A DNA stretch of 32,013 bases from Candidatus Zixiibacteriota bacterium. Lineage in GTDB: Bacteria > UBP14 > UBA6098. The notes under the pieces were generated by a model, which worked only from the letters and a program-made list of their open reading frames with translations, had not been told where the DNA came from and searched no databases. Where the stretch lies: contig DSAF01000150.1 in NCBI GenBank assembly GCA_011388305.1, forward strand, positions 1-32,013, read 5' to 3'. The position numbers and the translations under genes were made by a program. Below, piece after piece: positions 8,983 through 18,402 of the stretch (positions within the stretch are counted from its first letter, which is position 1; every line of letters starts with the position of its first letter).

Positions 8983-10260
8983 ATGTCGTTTGTTCCCTAC
9001 AGCAAGAGAAAATATGAGCCGCTTGGCCCGAAGAGCAAGAAACTAATAGAACGCATCGACCGCCACAGCGCGACGAACTATTCGCCCTATCCCTTTGTCG
9101 TAGAATCCACGGATGGCGCGTATCTCATCGACCCCGACGGCAACAAGGCGCTCGACTTTTTGTCGGCATACTCTGCAGTTCTCAAGCATCGCCACCCCGG
9201 TGTCATCGAGGCCGTGAAGAAGGAAATGGAGTCCGGCTCGGACTTAGTCTCGCGGGCGATTTATAGCTCGCGCTTCGCGGATTTCGTCGAGATTGTCCAC
9301 GAGATTACCGGATACGAACGCGTTCTGCCCAAGAGCGACGGCGGTTCGGCCACGGATTCCGCCATCAGCGGCCTGCTGATGCACGGCGGCGCGAAGGGCA
9401 TCAAGAACCCCGAAGTCATCCTGACGAAGGACTATTTCCACGGACGGACTTGGATTTTCTCGTCGAACGCGACCTTCGACCCGGATCAGGTGGGCAGGAG
9501 AGTCCCGCGCGCTCCCGGCGTCGTCGTGGTCGATGACACGGTGGAGGCCATCGCCAACGCGATTAACGAGAACACGGTCGGCGTTTTCATCGAGCCGCAC
9601 AAAGGCGAGGGCGGCCCGCTTTTCTCGAACAAAGAATATTTCTTGGGCATCCGCAAGCTCACCCGCGAGAAGGGCATTTTCTTCGGCGCGGACGAAATCC
9701 AAACCGGCCTCGGCCGTTGCGGTTATTACATGGCGTGGCAGGAATACGGCGAGGAGGCGCGTCCGGACTTCGTCACGTTAGGCAAGGCTCTCGGCGGTGG
9801 CATCATTCCGGTCTCCGCTGTGGTCGGCACGGATGAGTTCATGCGCATCTACACCCCCGGTTGCGACGGAAGCACCTTCGGCGGCTACCCGCAGGCGTGC
9901 GCGGCGGCGGTGGCTTCGCTGAAATACATCCGCGACGAGGGCATCTGCGATATTGCCAAAGACTTGGGCGATTATTTCGTGAAATCCCTCTCCGGCATCG
10001 ACAATATCCACGTCGAGAACCGCGGCCTGCTAATCCGTGTGGAGATAAAGAACGCGGACTCGGCCAAGCCAGCCTGCCTCGAAATGCTTCTCGGCGAGGG
10101 CAGAAACCCGCGCGTCTTCATGAAGCACGGCCACACCAACGAAGAAACCCGCACGGCTTACACCCGCATCGCCCCGCCTCCCGGCGCGATGACGAAGGCG
10201 CTAATCGATGAGGCGGTGGAGAAAACCATCGCTCCGGTTCTGCGTCAGGCTTCGGAGTAG
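8983..10260 (+). CDS. Class III PLP-dependent aminotransferase, ornithine aminotransferase-like
   Basis: ATG at 8983 with GAGGAGG SD; ALDFLSAYSAV, DYFHGRT, FFGADEIQTGLGR, LGKALGGG (PLP lysine) and GSTFGGYPQACAAAVASL match the ornithine-oxo-acid aminotransferase pattern. Exact substrate uncertain. Confidence 0.85.
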   Translation: MSFVPYSKRKYEPLGPKSKKLIERIDRHSATNYSPYPFVVESTDGAYLIDPDGNKALDFLSAYSAVLKHRHPGVIEAVKKEMESGSDLVSRAIYSSRFADFVEIVHEITGYERVLPKSDGGSATDSAISGLLMHGGAKGIKNPEVILTKDYFHGRTWIFSSNATFDPDQVGRRVPRAPGVVVVDDTVEAIANAINENTVGVFIEPHKGEGGPLFSNKEYFLGIRKLTREKGIFFGADEIQTGLGRCGYYMAWQEYGEEARPDFVTLGKALGGGIIPVSAVVGTDEFMRIYTPGCDGSTFGGYPQACAAAVASLKYIRDEGICDIAKDLGDYFVKSLSGIDNIHVENRGLLIRVEIKNADSAKPACLEMLLGEGRNPRVFMKHGHTNEETRTAYTRIAPPPGAMTKALIDEAVEKTIAPVLRQASE

Positions 10261-10282
10261 GGCTAACGCCCATCCATCAAGT

Positions 10283-10312
10283 AAAAACGGGACGGCTATC
10301 CGTCCCGTTTTT
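10283..10312 (+). terminator. Rho-independent terminator
   Basis: AAAAACGGGACGG CTAT CCGTCCCGTTTTT after the aminotransferase stop. Confidence 0.9.
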
Positions 10313-10355
10313 CTTTTTGAAAAAATAAGCCAGCCTAATTTTCTGAAGATTTATC

Positions 10356-10383
10356 TTGCAAATTGATACAATATTGGCATTAT
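10356..10383 (+). promoter_or_regulatory. Probable promoter of mrp
   Basis: TTGCAA-N16-CATTAT upstream of the GGAGGA SD and ATG at 10409. Confidence 0.45.
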
Positions 10384-10408
10384 CTCTTGTTAATCATCAG
10401 GAGGAATA

Positions 10409-11254
10409 ATGAGCAACGACAAGATGGACGGATATAGCCCCGACCCCAAAAAAGCCGCAATCGAGACGCAGTTTGCAATCTCGAACGCGATGAAGAAAAT
10501 CAAGCACAAGATTCTCGTGCTGTCCGGCAAGGGCGGTGTGGGCAAATCGACGGTGGCGGTGAATTTGGCATACGGCCTCGCGCAACTCGGAAAGCGCGTC
10601 GGGCTTCTTGACATCGATATCCATGGGCCGAGCATCGGCAAAATGACCGGAATCGGCGACGCACACCTCTTCTCCAACGAGAAAGGCCTCATCGAGCCTA
10701 TCGAGGCAGGCGGCGTGAAGATAATAACAATGGCGTCGCTTCTTAAAGAACTTGACGCGCCGGTGATTTGGCGCGGGCCTATGAAGATGAAGGCAATCGA
10801 CCAGTTCTTGAGCGAGGTCGATTGGGGAGAGCTGGATTTCCTCGTAATCGACTCGCCCCCCGGCACCGGCGACGAACCGTTGAGCATTATTCAACGCTTG
10901 CCCGACATGAGCGGCGCGGTGATAGTCTCGACGCCGCAGGAGGTCGCCGTCATGGATGCCCGCCGGACGATTTCGTTTGCACGTCAGTTGGGCGTGCCAA
11001 TTCTCGGAATAATCGAGAATATGAGCGGCTTCGTTTGTCCGCATTGCGGCGAAGTTTCCGAAATCTTCAAAGTCGGCGGAGGCGAAAAGGCCGCGAGCGA
11101 GATGGAAGTCGATCTTCTTGGAAGATTGCCGCTGGAACCGTCAATCATGGCATCATCGGACAAGGGCGAGTCTTTCGTAGTCGGAAAAGACAGCACCTCG
11201 AAGGCCGTTATGCAGGAGATTGTCAAAGAAATCGTGTCGAAACTCCAATCCTAA
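10409..11254 (+). CDS. mrp: Mrp/NBP35 (ApbC) family P-loop ATPase, iron-sulfur cluster carrier
   Basis: Deviant Walker A SGKGGVGKSTVAVNLA; LLDIDIHGPSIGKM; DSPPGTGDEPLS; MSGFVCPHCGE CxxC motif. Confidence 0.93.
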   Translation: MSNDKMDGYSPDPKKAAIETQFAISNAMKKIKHKILVLSGKGGVGKSTVAVNLAYGLAQLGKRVGLLDIDIHGPSIGKMTGIGDAHLFSNEKGLIEPIEAGGVKIITMASLLKELDAPVIWRGPMKMKAIDQFLSEVDWGELDFLVIDSPPGTGDEPLSIIQRLPDMSGAVIVSTPQEVAVMDARRTISFARQLGVPILGIIENMSGFVCPHCGEVSEIFKVGGGEKAASEMEVDLLGRLPLEPSIMASSDKGESFVVGKDSTSKAVMQEIVKEIVSKLQS

Positions 11255-11324
11255 TTTGGCAAATTAAGCCTCGCATTCGCTTCGCCCATATATTGGGGAA
11301 GCTAAGGTAACGCTGGTGCAAAGC

Positions 11325-11531
11325 CTACTCGTCAATCTCGAAATCGATTTTTTCGGTCTCGACGCCCTCCGGCGGAACGCCCTCGTCCATGAGGAGGAAG
11401 TATGCGTCGTAAAGGTTCGCCTCAAGTTCGTCGAGGGACTTGCCTTGGTTGAAGAGGCCGGGAATCTCGATAATTCGGCCGACAAACCAGTCGTCCTCGC
11501 GCCAATATTCGAGCGTGTATTTTTTAATCAT
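11325..11531 (-). CDS. HicB-like antitoxin-family small protein, no HicA partner visible
   Basis: MIKKYTLEYWREDDWFVGRIIEIPGLFNQGKSLDELEANLYDAYFLLMDEG... has the HicB fold signature (YW.EDDWFVG...IPG....G.S..EA..N). Overlaps the rnc stop by 8 nt. Confidence 0.8.
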   Translation of the reverse strand: MIKKYTLEYWREDDWFVGRIIEIPGLFNQGKSLDELEANLYDAYFLLMDEGVPPEGVETEKIDFEIDE

Positions 11532-12243
11532 TGTGTTCCTTCGATTTATTGAGTTTTTCGACAGCATCTCTCGCGGCGGCCTTCTCGGCGGCCTTCTTGC
11601 TGGGGCCTTTTCCGCGCCCAATTTCCCTGCCCTCGCCGAACACCGCGACCTCGAAAGTGCGCTTATGGTCGGGGCCGGATGAGTCGAGCGTTCGATATTC
11701 CGGCTGTTTGCCGCGCGCCTGCATCCTCTCGAGAAGCATGCCTTTGAAATTGACATGGCTATCCGACTCGAGGTGCTCATCTATGTCGATTAAGTGATTT
11801 CTCTCGATGAACTTGCGAGCTGAATCGATTCCGCCATCGAGAAAAATTGCGCCGAGCAATGCTTCGTATGCGTCCGCGAGGATTGAAGTCTTGCGCCTTC
11901 CGCCGGACTCGTGCTCGCCAACCGACATCTTCAGAGCATCGCCGAGGCCAATATCGCGCGCCTTCTGGGCGAGGAATTTGCCATTGACGAGAACTCTGCG
12001 CATCTCGGTAAGCTCGCCCTCATCGGCGATGGGGAAGCGCCGAAAAAGTTCCTCGGCTGAAATTAGCTGGAGCACCGCGTCGCCCAAGAATTCGAGCCGT
12101 TCGTTGGAGTCGATGTCATCGAGATAATCGTCTTCGTTACGCAAAGAGCTATGTGTCAGCGCAAGCGCCAGTAAATCTCGATTTTTGAATCGATACCCGA
12201 TTCGCCTCTCAAGCTCTGTCTTCTTGAACGCGAAGATGCTCAC
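11524..12243 (-). CDS. rnc: Ribonuclease III
   Basis: NERLEFLGDAVL signature, DAYEALLGAIFLDGG, C-terminal dsRBD (FKGMLLERMQARGKQPEYR...KKAAEKAAARDAVEKL). GTG start at 12243 just after the fabF stop is preferred over the longer ORF. Confidence 0.93.
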   Translation of the reverse strand: MSIFAFKKTELERRIGYRFKNRDLLALALTHSSLRNEDDYLDDIDSNERLEFLGDAVLQLISAEELFRRFPIADEGELTEMRRVLVNGKFLAQKARDIGLGDALKMSVGEHESGGRRKTSILADAYEALLGAIFLDGGIDSARKFIERNHLIDIDEHLESDSHVNFKGMLLERMQARGKQPEYRTLDSSGPDHKRTFEVAVFGEGREIGRGKGPSKKAAEKAAARDAVEKLNKSKEHND

Positions 12244-12244
12244 G

Positions 12245-13477
12245 CTACATTTTCTTGAAAACGAGGCAACTGTTGTGCCCACCGAAGCCGAAGGAGTTCG
12301 ACATTGTCGCGCTCGTGTCAATATCGATGGTCTCGGTTATATGGCGAACACCTCGGCAACCCTCGTCGATATTCGTCAAATTCAGTGTCGGCGGCGCTTT
12401 GCCCTCGATGAGAGCCTTAATTGCGACTATTCCCTCGACCGCCGCCGCCGCGCCGAGAAGGTGTCCCATCGCGCTTTTGGTAGATGAGATGGGCGGGCCG
12501 TCTGCGCCGAAGAGCCTTTCGATTGCCTTGCATTCGGAAATATCGCCGACGGGCGTAGAAGTCCCGTGCGTATTGATAGACCCGATTTCCTCAGGAGAGA
12601 TGTCTGCATCGCGGAGGCATTCTCGCATGACTCGGAATGCGCCATCGCCATCCTCCGGCGGCGCGGTGATGTGGAACGCGTCGGCGGTTGCGCTGTATCC
12701 GGCGAGTTCGCAATAAATCTTTGCGCCTCGGGCTTTGGCGTGTTCGAGTTCCTCGAGGATTAGAACGCCCGCGCCTTCGCCCATGACGAAGCCGTCGCGG
12801 GAGACATCGAACGGCGAACTCGCTTTCTCGAGAAGTTTGTTGCGGGTGGTCATTGCGCGGTTTTGGCAGAATCCGGCGAAGGAGACGGGCACTATCGGCG
12901 CCTCGGAGCCGCCGGTCATGATGACATCCGCCCTTCCGGCGCGGATAGCATCGAAAGCCGTGCCAATCGAATGTCCTGCCGATGCGCATGCGCTGGTTGC
13001 CGTGAAGTTGATGCCCTTAAAGCCGTATTTGATTGCCAAAAGCCCCGGTGCCATGTCGGAAATCATCATGGTTATGAAGAACGGCGATACTCGCCGGACG
13101 CCCTTTTCGATGAATATCCGGTGTTGCTCTTCGAATGTGCCGATGCCGCCGATGCCGGTGCCGAGGATAATCCCCGCGCGCTCAAGATCGATGTTCGCTT
13201 CGAGCAGGCCGGCGTCCTCCATGGCCTCGTGTGCGGCCCAAATCGCGTATTGGACGAAAACATCCATGCGCTTGGCCTCGCGCGGTTCGATTCTTTCGGC
13301 AACGTCCCAATCGTCGGGAATCATAGCGGCAATTTGCGTGGCCATCCCCGAAACGTCCCAGCGCTCCACCTTGCGAATAGCAGAACAGCCCTCGATGAGG
13401 GCCGTCCACGTAGAGTTCACATCTTTCCCAAGGGGTGAGAGCGCGCCGAGGCCGGTTACCACAACGCGTCGTTTCAT
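12245..13477 (-). CDS. fabF: Beta-ketoacyl-ACP synthase II
   Basis: MKRRVVVTGLGALSPLGKDVNSTW; TATSACASAGHSIGTAFDAIR active-site Cys; NTHGTSTPVGD; KSAMGHLLGAAAAVEG. Confidence 0.95.
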   Translation of the reverse strand: MKRRVVVTGLGALSPLGKDVNSTWTALIEGCSAIRKVERWDVSGMATQIAAMIPDDWDVAERIEPREAKRMDVFVQYAIWAAHEAMEDAGLLEANIDLERAGIILGTGIGGIGTFEEQHRIFIEKGVRRVSPFFITMMISDMAPGLLAIKYGFKGINFTATSACASAGHSIGTAFDAIRAGRADVIMTGGSEAPIVPVSFAGFCQNRAMTTRNKLLEKASSPFDVSRDGFVMGEGAGVLILEELEHAKARGAKIYCELAGYSATADAFHITAPPEDGDGAFRVMRECLRDADISPEEIGSINTHGTSTPVGDISECKAIERLFGADGPPISSTKSAMGHLLGAAAAVEGIVAIKALIEGKAPPTLNLTNIDEGCRGVRHITETIDIDTSATMSNSFGFGGHNSCLVFKKM

Positions 13478-13489
13478 ACTTCAGCCCTC

Positions 13490-13726
13490 TTACTTGGCGA
13501 GTGAATCTTCGATATATTTAATCGCCTCTTCGACTCTGCCAATCTTTTCGGCGTCCTCGTCCGAAATTTCTATTTCGAACTCCTCCTCGAGCGCCATGAT
13601 TAGCTCGACCTGATCGAGGCTGTCTGCGCCGAGATCATCCACAAAATGGGAGTTTAGCTCGATTTTCTCGGGGCTAACGCCCAACTTCTCGACGATAATC
13701 TCTCTGACTCTGTTTTCGACGGCCAT
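13490..13726 (-). CDS. acpP: Acyl carrier protein
   Basis: VEEKF-type [36 protein letters not shown] phosphopantetheine site DSL. Confidence 0.96.
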   Translation of the reverse strand: MAVENRVREIIVEKLGVSPEKIELNSHFVDDLGADSLDQVELIMALEEEFEIEISDEDAEKIGRVEEAIKYIEDSLAK

Positions 13727-13761
13727 TATCCCTCCATTCGTTATTTGGGAGTCTCCAGCTC

Positions 13762-13989
13762 TTACAGAGCTTTGACTCCTAACTTCCTGATGCCGGTTTC
13801 GTCCTCATGAAGAATAGTATTTATTCTTGCGATTTCCCTGCGAATCTCACAAAGCCTTTTGGGGTTTTGTGGTGTTGTGACAGCGGATTGCATTCGAAGG
13901 TTGAAATCCTCTTCGAGCAGTTCGTGCTTTTTCTGGACAAGCTCCTCACGGCTCATTTCTCTAAGTTGCCAAGTTTTAGTAGCGCTCAT
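13762..13989 (-). CDS. rpmC: 50S ribosomal protein L29
   Basis: [54 protein letters not shown]; overlaps the rplP stop (ATGA). Confidence 0.92.
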   Translation of the reverse strand: MSATKTWQLREMSREELVQKKHELLEEDFNLRMQSAVTTPQNPKRLCEIRREIARINTILHEDETGIRKLGVKAL

Positions 13990-14414
13990 AGGACGCCTCC
14001 GGGGGTTCTCTCTCTGTTCACAAATCGCGTTTTGATGGGGAGCTTTCTCGCGGCAAGCTCGAACGCCCTGCGGGCGATGGCCTCATCAACACCGGCTATC
14101 TCGAACATGATTCTTCCGCGCTTGACCACGGCGACCCAGTGATCGGGTGCGCCTTTGCCTTTGCCCATACGGGTTTCGGCGGCGGTTTTCGTGACGGACT
14201 TATGCGGAAATATTGTAATCCAAACTCTGCCGGCGCGCTTCATGTGCCTCGTCATCGCGACTCTTGCGGCCTCTATCTGGTTCGCGGTAATCCATCCGCA
14301 TTCGAGCGCTTTCATGCCATAATCTCCGAAGCTGATTTGGCTTCCGCGAATGGCCATGCCACGCCGTTTCCCACGCTGGGATTTACGGTATTTTGTGCGC
14401 TTTGGCATTAACAT
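13986..14414 (-). CDS. rplP: 50S ribosomal protein L16
   Basis: [17 protein letters not shown]...[53 protein letters not shown]. Confidence 0.96.
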   Translation of the reverse strand: MLMPKRTKYRKSQRGKRRGMAIRGSQISFGDYGMKALECGWITANQIEAARVAMTRHMKRAGRVWITIFPHKSVTKTAAETRMGKGKGAPDHWVAVVKRGRIMFEIAGVDEAIARRAFELAARKLPIKTRFVNRERTPGGVL

Positions 14415-14485
14415 TATCGGACTCCTTCATAAATTGAGTTGAGTTATGGGAGTTATTAAATTCTCCCCGCTCTCGACTCAAATAA

Positions 14486-15241
14486 CTACTCTTTCTTTTT
14501 TCTCGGACGTCTCGGCCTGCCCGGTTTTCTCGGGCCGGATTGCGGAGGCTTCGACTGAGATTGCTTTGAACTTCTTTCCTCATCGAGCGCTTTGTCCCAA
14601 TAATCGTTCATTCCGCCGAGAATCTCATCATGGAAAATCCAGACTTTGACGCCGACACAACCGGCGGTTGTGTGTGCCGTGGCTCTAGCAAAATCAATGT
14701 CTGCGCGGAGGGTGTGCAGAGGGATTCTGCCTTCCTTATATTCCTCCGTGCGCGCGATTTCTGCGCCGCCGAGCCTTCCGCCGCATTTGACTTTGATGCC
14801 CTTTGCGCCGAGCCTCATCGCCGACTGAATCGCCCGCTTCATCGCCCTGCGGTGCGAGACTCTGCCTACGATTTGCGAGGCTATGGCATTCGCCACGAGC
14901 CGCGCATCGACTTCCGGCCTGCGAATCTCGAGAACATTGAGGCTCACGGTCTTCTCGGTCTTCTTCTCGAGTTGCTCTTTGAACTCCTCGACACGCTGAC
15001 CGCCCTGCCCGATAACTACTCCAGGCCTCGCGGTGAAGACATTGATAGTGAGGCTCTTGGGGCTACGCAGAATCTCGATTGTGGAAACATCGGCGTCCTT
15101 GAGTTCTTTGCGGATGAACTCGCGAAGCTCGATGTCCTCGATGAGGTTCGTGCGATAAGTTGCTTTTTTGGCGAACCATTTCGAGTTCCATGATTTGATT
15201 ACGCCAAGTCTAAGTCCAGTTGGATGGGTTTTCTGTCCCAA
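14486..15241 (-). CDS. rpsC: 30S ribosomal protein S3
   Basis: MGQKTHPTGLRLGVIKSWNSKWFA...KH-like domain and RPGVVIGQGGQRVEE; R/K-rich C-terminal tail. Confidence 0.96.
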   Translation of the reverse strand: MGQKTHPTGLRLGVIKSWNSKWFAKKATYRTNLIEDIELREFIRKELKDADVSTIEILRSPKSLTINVFTARPGVVIGQGGQRVEEFKEQLEKKTEKTVSLNVLEIRRPEVDARLVANAIASQIVGRVSHRRAMKRAIQSAMRLGAKGIKVKCGGRLGGAEIARTEEYKEGRIPLHTLRADIDFARATAHTTAGCVGVKVWIFHDEILGGMNDYWDKALDEERSSKQSQSKPPQSGPRKPGRPRRPRKKKE

Positions 15242-15266
15242 ATTTTCCTCCCGCCTCTGCGGTTAA

Positions 15267-15294
15267 TGTCGGGTGTTAGGTATTAGGATTTAGG
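15267..15294. repeat. Degenerate heptamer tandem repeat in the rplV-rpsC spacer
   Basis: TGTCGGG TGTTAGG TATTAGG ATTTAGG (reverse: CCTAAAT CCTAATA CCTAACA CCCGACA). Confidence 0.7.
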
Positions 15295-15333
15295 CGCTTG
15301 TCGTCCAAAAACATATACCTTTTGACCCAGATG

Positions 15334-15678
15334 CTAATTCTTCTTCCTGTCGAGCTCGATACAAATATGGCTCGTCCTATGTTTAAACGGCTTGACTCTC
15401 CCCTGAGCGCCAGCTTTGAAGCGCGCCATGGTCGGGCCGCCGTCCACGATTATCCTCGAAATGAAAAGCTCATCCTCATGAAGCGACGCGTCTCCCTCGT
15501 TCATTGCGTTAGCGATGGCGCTCTTGAGCACTTCCCCGACAATCTTTGCGCCCTTTTTGTTGACGAAGGGGATTGTCCGGAGCGCTTCTTCGGCGTTTTT
15601 TCCTCGCACGAGGTCGGCCACGAGCCGCAATTTATATGGCGAAATCCTAACGAAAAATGCTTTTGCTTTTGCTATCAT
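15334..15678 (-). CDS. rplV: 50S ribosomal protein L22
   Basis: AKAFFVRISPYKLRLVADLVRGKNAEEAL...GGPTMARFKAGAQGRVKPFKHRTSHICIEL. Confidence 0.95.
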   Translation of the reverse strand: MIAKAKAFFVRISPYKLRLVADLVRGKNAEEALRTIPFVNKKGAKIVGEVLKSAIANAMNEGDASLHEDELFISRIIVDGGPTMARFKAGAQGRVKPFKHRTSHICIELDRKKN

Positions 15679-15687
15679 GGTTTCACC

Positions 15688-15975
15688 TTAGCCTTTTTTC
15701 TTCATCTGAGCGGCTTTCTTGCCGCCGTGTCCGCGGAAGAGCCTTGTTTGGGCGAATTCGCCGAGCTTGTGCCCCACCATATTCTCCGAGATATAGACGG
15801 GGATGAATTTATGGCCGTTGTGTATTGCTATGGTATGGCCGACGAATTCCGGCGAGATTGTAGAACGGCGAGACCAAGTCTTGATAACTTTCTTTTCGCC
15901 GCGTTCGTTCATCGCCTCGATCTTGAGAAAGAGTTTTTCGTCAATATAAGGGCCTTTTTTGAGCGATCTGGACAT
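15688..15975 (-). CDS. rpsS: 30S ribosomal protein S19
   Basis: [20 protein letters not shown]...[50 protein letters not shown]. Confidence 0.97.
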   Translation of the reverse strand: MSRSLKKGPYIDEKLFLKIEAMNERGEKKVIKTWSRRSTISPEFVGHTIAIHNGHKFIPVYISENMVGHKLGEFAQTRLFRGHGGKKAAQMKKKG

Positions 15976-15985
15976 AAATCCTCCG

Positions 15986-16816
15986 TTACCTTGTGCGACG
16001 CTTCACGATATATTTATCGGAGCTTTTGTTCTTTTTACGAGTCTTATATCCCTTGCAGGGCTGACCCCACGGGGTGACCTCTCGCTTGTATCCTTTGACC
16101 TTACCCTCGCCGCCGCCGTGCGGGTGATCGACGGGGTTCATAACCATACCGCGGACTTTCGGGCGCTTGCCTATCCAGCGTCTCGCGCCGGCCTTTCCGA
16201 ATACGGTGTTGGAGTGGTCGAGATTGCCGACCTGCCCGAGAGTCGCGTAGCAATCGCGCCTGAAGGAGCGAATCTCGCCGGAGGGGAGCCTCACGAGAAC
16301 GTTTGCTTTTTCCCTGCCGACTATCTGTGCGACAGCCCCCGCCGAGCGAACGAGCTGGCCGCCTTTGCCGGGCTTGAACTCGATATTGTGAATTCTTGAT
16401 CCGACGGGGATGCCGCCTAATGGCAGGCAATTTCCCGGGCGAATCTCGGCATCCGGGCCGCTCATAAGTTTGTCGCCGACTTTGATCCCCAGAGGCGCGA
16501 TAATGTATGTTTTCTCGCCATCGGCATAGTTCAGTAGCGCCAGAAACGCCGAGCGGTTCGGATCGTATTCGATTTGCGCAACCTTCGCCGGAACGCCGTG
16601 CTTCTTGCGCTTGAAATCGACAATGCGCATTCTCCGCTTGTTTCCGCCGCCTCTACGGCGCATCGTAATACGGCCGTTGTTGTTTCTTCCGCTAGAGCGC
16701 TTGCTTATGTGCAGGAGGCTTTTCTCCGGCTCGGCGCCGGGAGTAAGCTCGCTGTATGTCAGCGTAAGCCTCTCTCGCAGGGAAGGGGTTGTCGGATTGT
16801 ATTTCTTGATACCCAT
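15986..16816 (-). CDS. rplB: 50S ribosomal protein L2
   Basis: [20 protein letters not shown]...[27 protein letters not shown]...[19 protein letters not shown]. Confidence 0.97.
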   Translation of the reverse strand: MGIKKYNPTTPSLRERLTLTYSELTPGAEPEKSLLHISKRSSGRNNNGRITMRRRGGGNKRRMRIVDFKRKKHGVPAKVAQIEYDPNRSAFLALLNYADGEKTYIIAPLGIKVGDKLMSGPDAEIRPGNCLPLGGIPVGSRIHNIEFKPGKGGQLVRSAGAVAQIVGREKANVLVRLPSGEIRSFRRDCYATLGQVGNLDHSNTVFGKAGARRWIGKRPKVRGMVMNPVDHPHGGGEGKVKGYKREVTPWGQPCKGYKTRKKNKSSDKYIVKRRTR

Positions 16817-16829
16817 ATTCTAACTCCTA

Positions 16830-17120
16830 TTAGAGTCCCTCGAAGATGTCAATAGTCTCTCCGGGCGCGAGCTGAACAACGGCCTTCTTCCATGCCGGGC
16901 GATGGCCCTCGAAACGGCCTCTACGCTTGGGTTTGCCCATGTAGTTCGCTGTGCGAACGCTCAGCACGTGAACTTTGAAGAGCACCTCGACGCTCCGCTT
17001 AATGTCCTCTTTGGATGCATCGCGGGCGACTTTGAAGGTGAAGACATTCTCGATTTCCTTATATAAGTTCGATTTTTCGGTCAGCATGGGCTTGACCAGA
17101 ACTTTTCTCGGGTCTCTCAT
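16830..17120 (-). CDS. rplW: 50S ribosomal protein L23
   Basis: VLVKPMLTEKSNLYKE...FTFKVARDASKEDIKRSVEVLFKVHVLSVRTANYMGKPKRRGRFEGHRPAWKKAVVQL. Confidence 0.95.
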   Translation of the reverse strand: MRDPRKVLVKPMLTEKSNLYKEIENVFTFKVARDASKEDIKRSVEVLFKVHVLSVRTANYMGKPKRRGRFEGHRPAWKKAVVQLAPGETIDIFEGL

Positions 17121-17746
17121 CTCTTACAGAGCTCCTCGATTTTCTCCAGAGCGCCTTTAGTAGCCATAAATATATCGGCACGAAGGGCTTGGTATGTATT
17201 AAGTTCGCCGGCAAACGTCACTTCGACGCCGTCGAGGTTTCTTCCGGCACGGACGAGGTTCATCTCGGGTGAGTTCGTGACGATGAGAACTTTTTTGCCG
17301 AGGACGCCCGCATTTTGGAGAACGGCTTTGAGATTGGCAGTCTTGTGGTTGTTTGAGTCGATGTCTTCGAAAACGAAAACGCCTTGCTCGTTGGTTCTGG
17401 CCGACAAGACGGATGCAAGGGCGAGCCTGCGCATCTTGCGCGGGAAGGCCTTGCGATAGTCTCTCGGTTTGGGTGCGAAAATAAGTCCGCCGTGCCTCCA
17501 GAGCGGGGAGCGAATCGAACCGACGCGCGCCCTTCCGGTGCCCTTTTGACGCCAGGGCTTTCTGCCGCCGCCCGAAACCTCTGCGCTGGTCTTCTTGCAG
17601 TGAAGACCGAGGCGCTGATTAGCGAGATAACATTCGACATATTGATGAACCAAGCCGCTGTTAGGCTCGATGCCGAACGCCATCTCCGGCAGTTCTGCAG
17701 AGCCTATGTTCTTTCCCTCGCGGTCGAGTAATATTCCCTTTGGCAT
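17117..17746 (-). CDS. rplD: 50S ribosomal protein L4
   Basis: KTSAEVSGGGRKPWRQKGTGRARVGSIRSPLWRHGGLIFAPKPRDY; MPKGILLDREG start chosen over MVMPKG. Confidence 0.95.
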   Translation of the reverse strand: MPKGILLDREGKNIGSAELPEMAFGIEPNSGLVHQYVECYLANQRLGLHCKKTSAEVSGGGRKPWRQKGTGRARVGSIRSPLWRHGGLIFAPKPRDYRKAFPRKMRRLALASVLSARTNEQGVFVFEDIDSNNHKTANLKAVLQNAGVLGKKVLIVTNSPEMNLVRAGRNLDGVEVTFAGELNTYQALRADIFMATKGALEKIEELCKR

Positions 17747-17751
17747 GACCA

Positions 17752-18372
17752 TCAGCCTTTCTTCTCGATAATAAGATATTCACCCTTCGGGCCAACAACG
17801 GCTCCTCTGACAAGGATGAGGTTATTCTCCGGGTCGATGCTAACTATTCTCGAACCGGGGATAGTCACCTTTTTGTTGCCCATTCTTCCGGGCATTTTGA
17901 CGCCCTTGAAGACTCTCGATGGCGAAGCGGACTGGCCGATGGAGCCGGGCGCGTTCCATTTATTTGACTGGCCGTGTGTTTTCGGCCCTCCGGCGAATCC
18001 GTGGCGCTTGCGCACGCCCTGAAAGCCTTTGCCCTTGGAAACTCCGCTCAAATTCACCCTATCGCCGACTTTGAAGTTCTCGACTGTGATGAGCTGGCCG
18101 ACCGAGTAGTTCTGCGGGTCGTCCACGCGGAACTCGCGGAGCTTCTTATAGACCTTTGTCCCAGCCTTCTTGAAATGGCCAAGCTCGGGCTTGGATATTT
18201 TCTTCGTAGTCGGCTCGAAACCGAGCTGAATTGCTGAATATCCGTCCTTCTCCGGCGATTTCACCTGAATTACTTCGCAAGGTCCGGCCAGAAGAATCGT
18301 TACGGGAACGGCGGTGCCGTCCTCGTTGAAAATCGTGGTCATTCCGACCTTTTTGCCGATAAATCCGATCAT
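17752..18372 (-). CDS. rplC: 50S ribosomal protein L3
   Basis: MIGFIGKKVGMTTIFNEDGTAVPVTIL...GVRKRHGFAGGPKTHGQSNKWNAPGSIG...PGRMGNKKVTI. Confidence 0.96.
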   Translation of the reverse strand: MIGFIGKKVGMTTIFNEDGTAVPVTILLAGPCEVIQVKSPEKDGYSAIQLGFEPTTKKISKPELGHFKKAGTKVYKKLREFRVDDPQNYSVGQLITVENFKVGDRVNLSGVSKGKGFQGVRKRHGFAGGPKTHGQSNKWNAPGSIGQSASPSRVFKGVKMPGRMGNKKVTIPGSRIVSIDPENNLILVRGAVVGPKGEYLIIEKKG

Positions 18373-18402
18373 TATATCTCCCAGTTCGTAAATCGGCTAA
18401 AG

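Noticed and set aside
11255-11324. Terminator or hicA toxin between mrp and the hicB-like gene
   Set aside because: Only a weak CCCATATATTGGG palindrome without a U-tract, and no space for a HicA ORF.
12735-13613. 292-aa plus-strand ORF
   Set aside because: Antisense to fabF and acpP; no recognisable domain.
14630-15193. 187-aa plus-strand ORF within the ribosomal cluster, plus similar ones at 15298..16077 and 15959..16399
   Set aside because: Antisense to highly conserved rpsC, rplV/rpsS and rplB.
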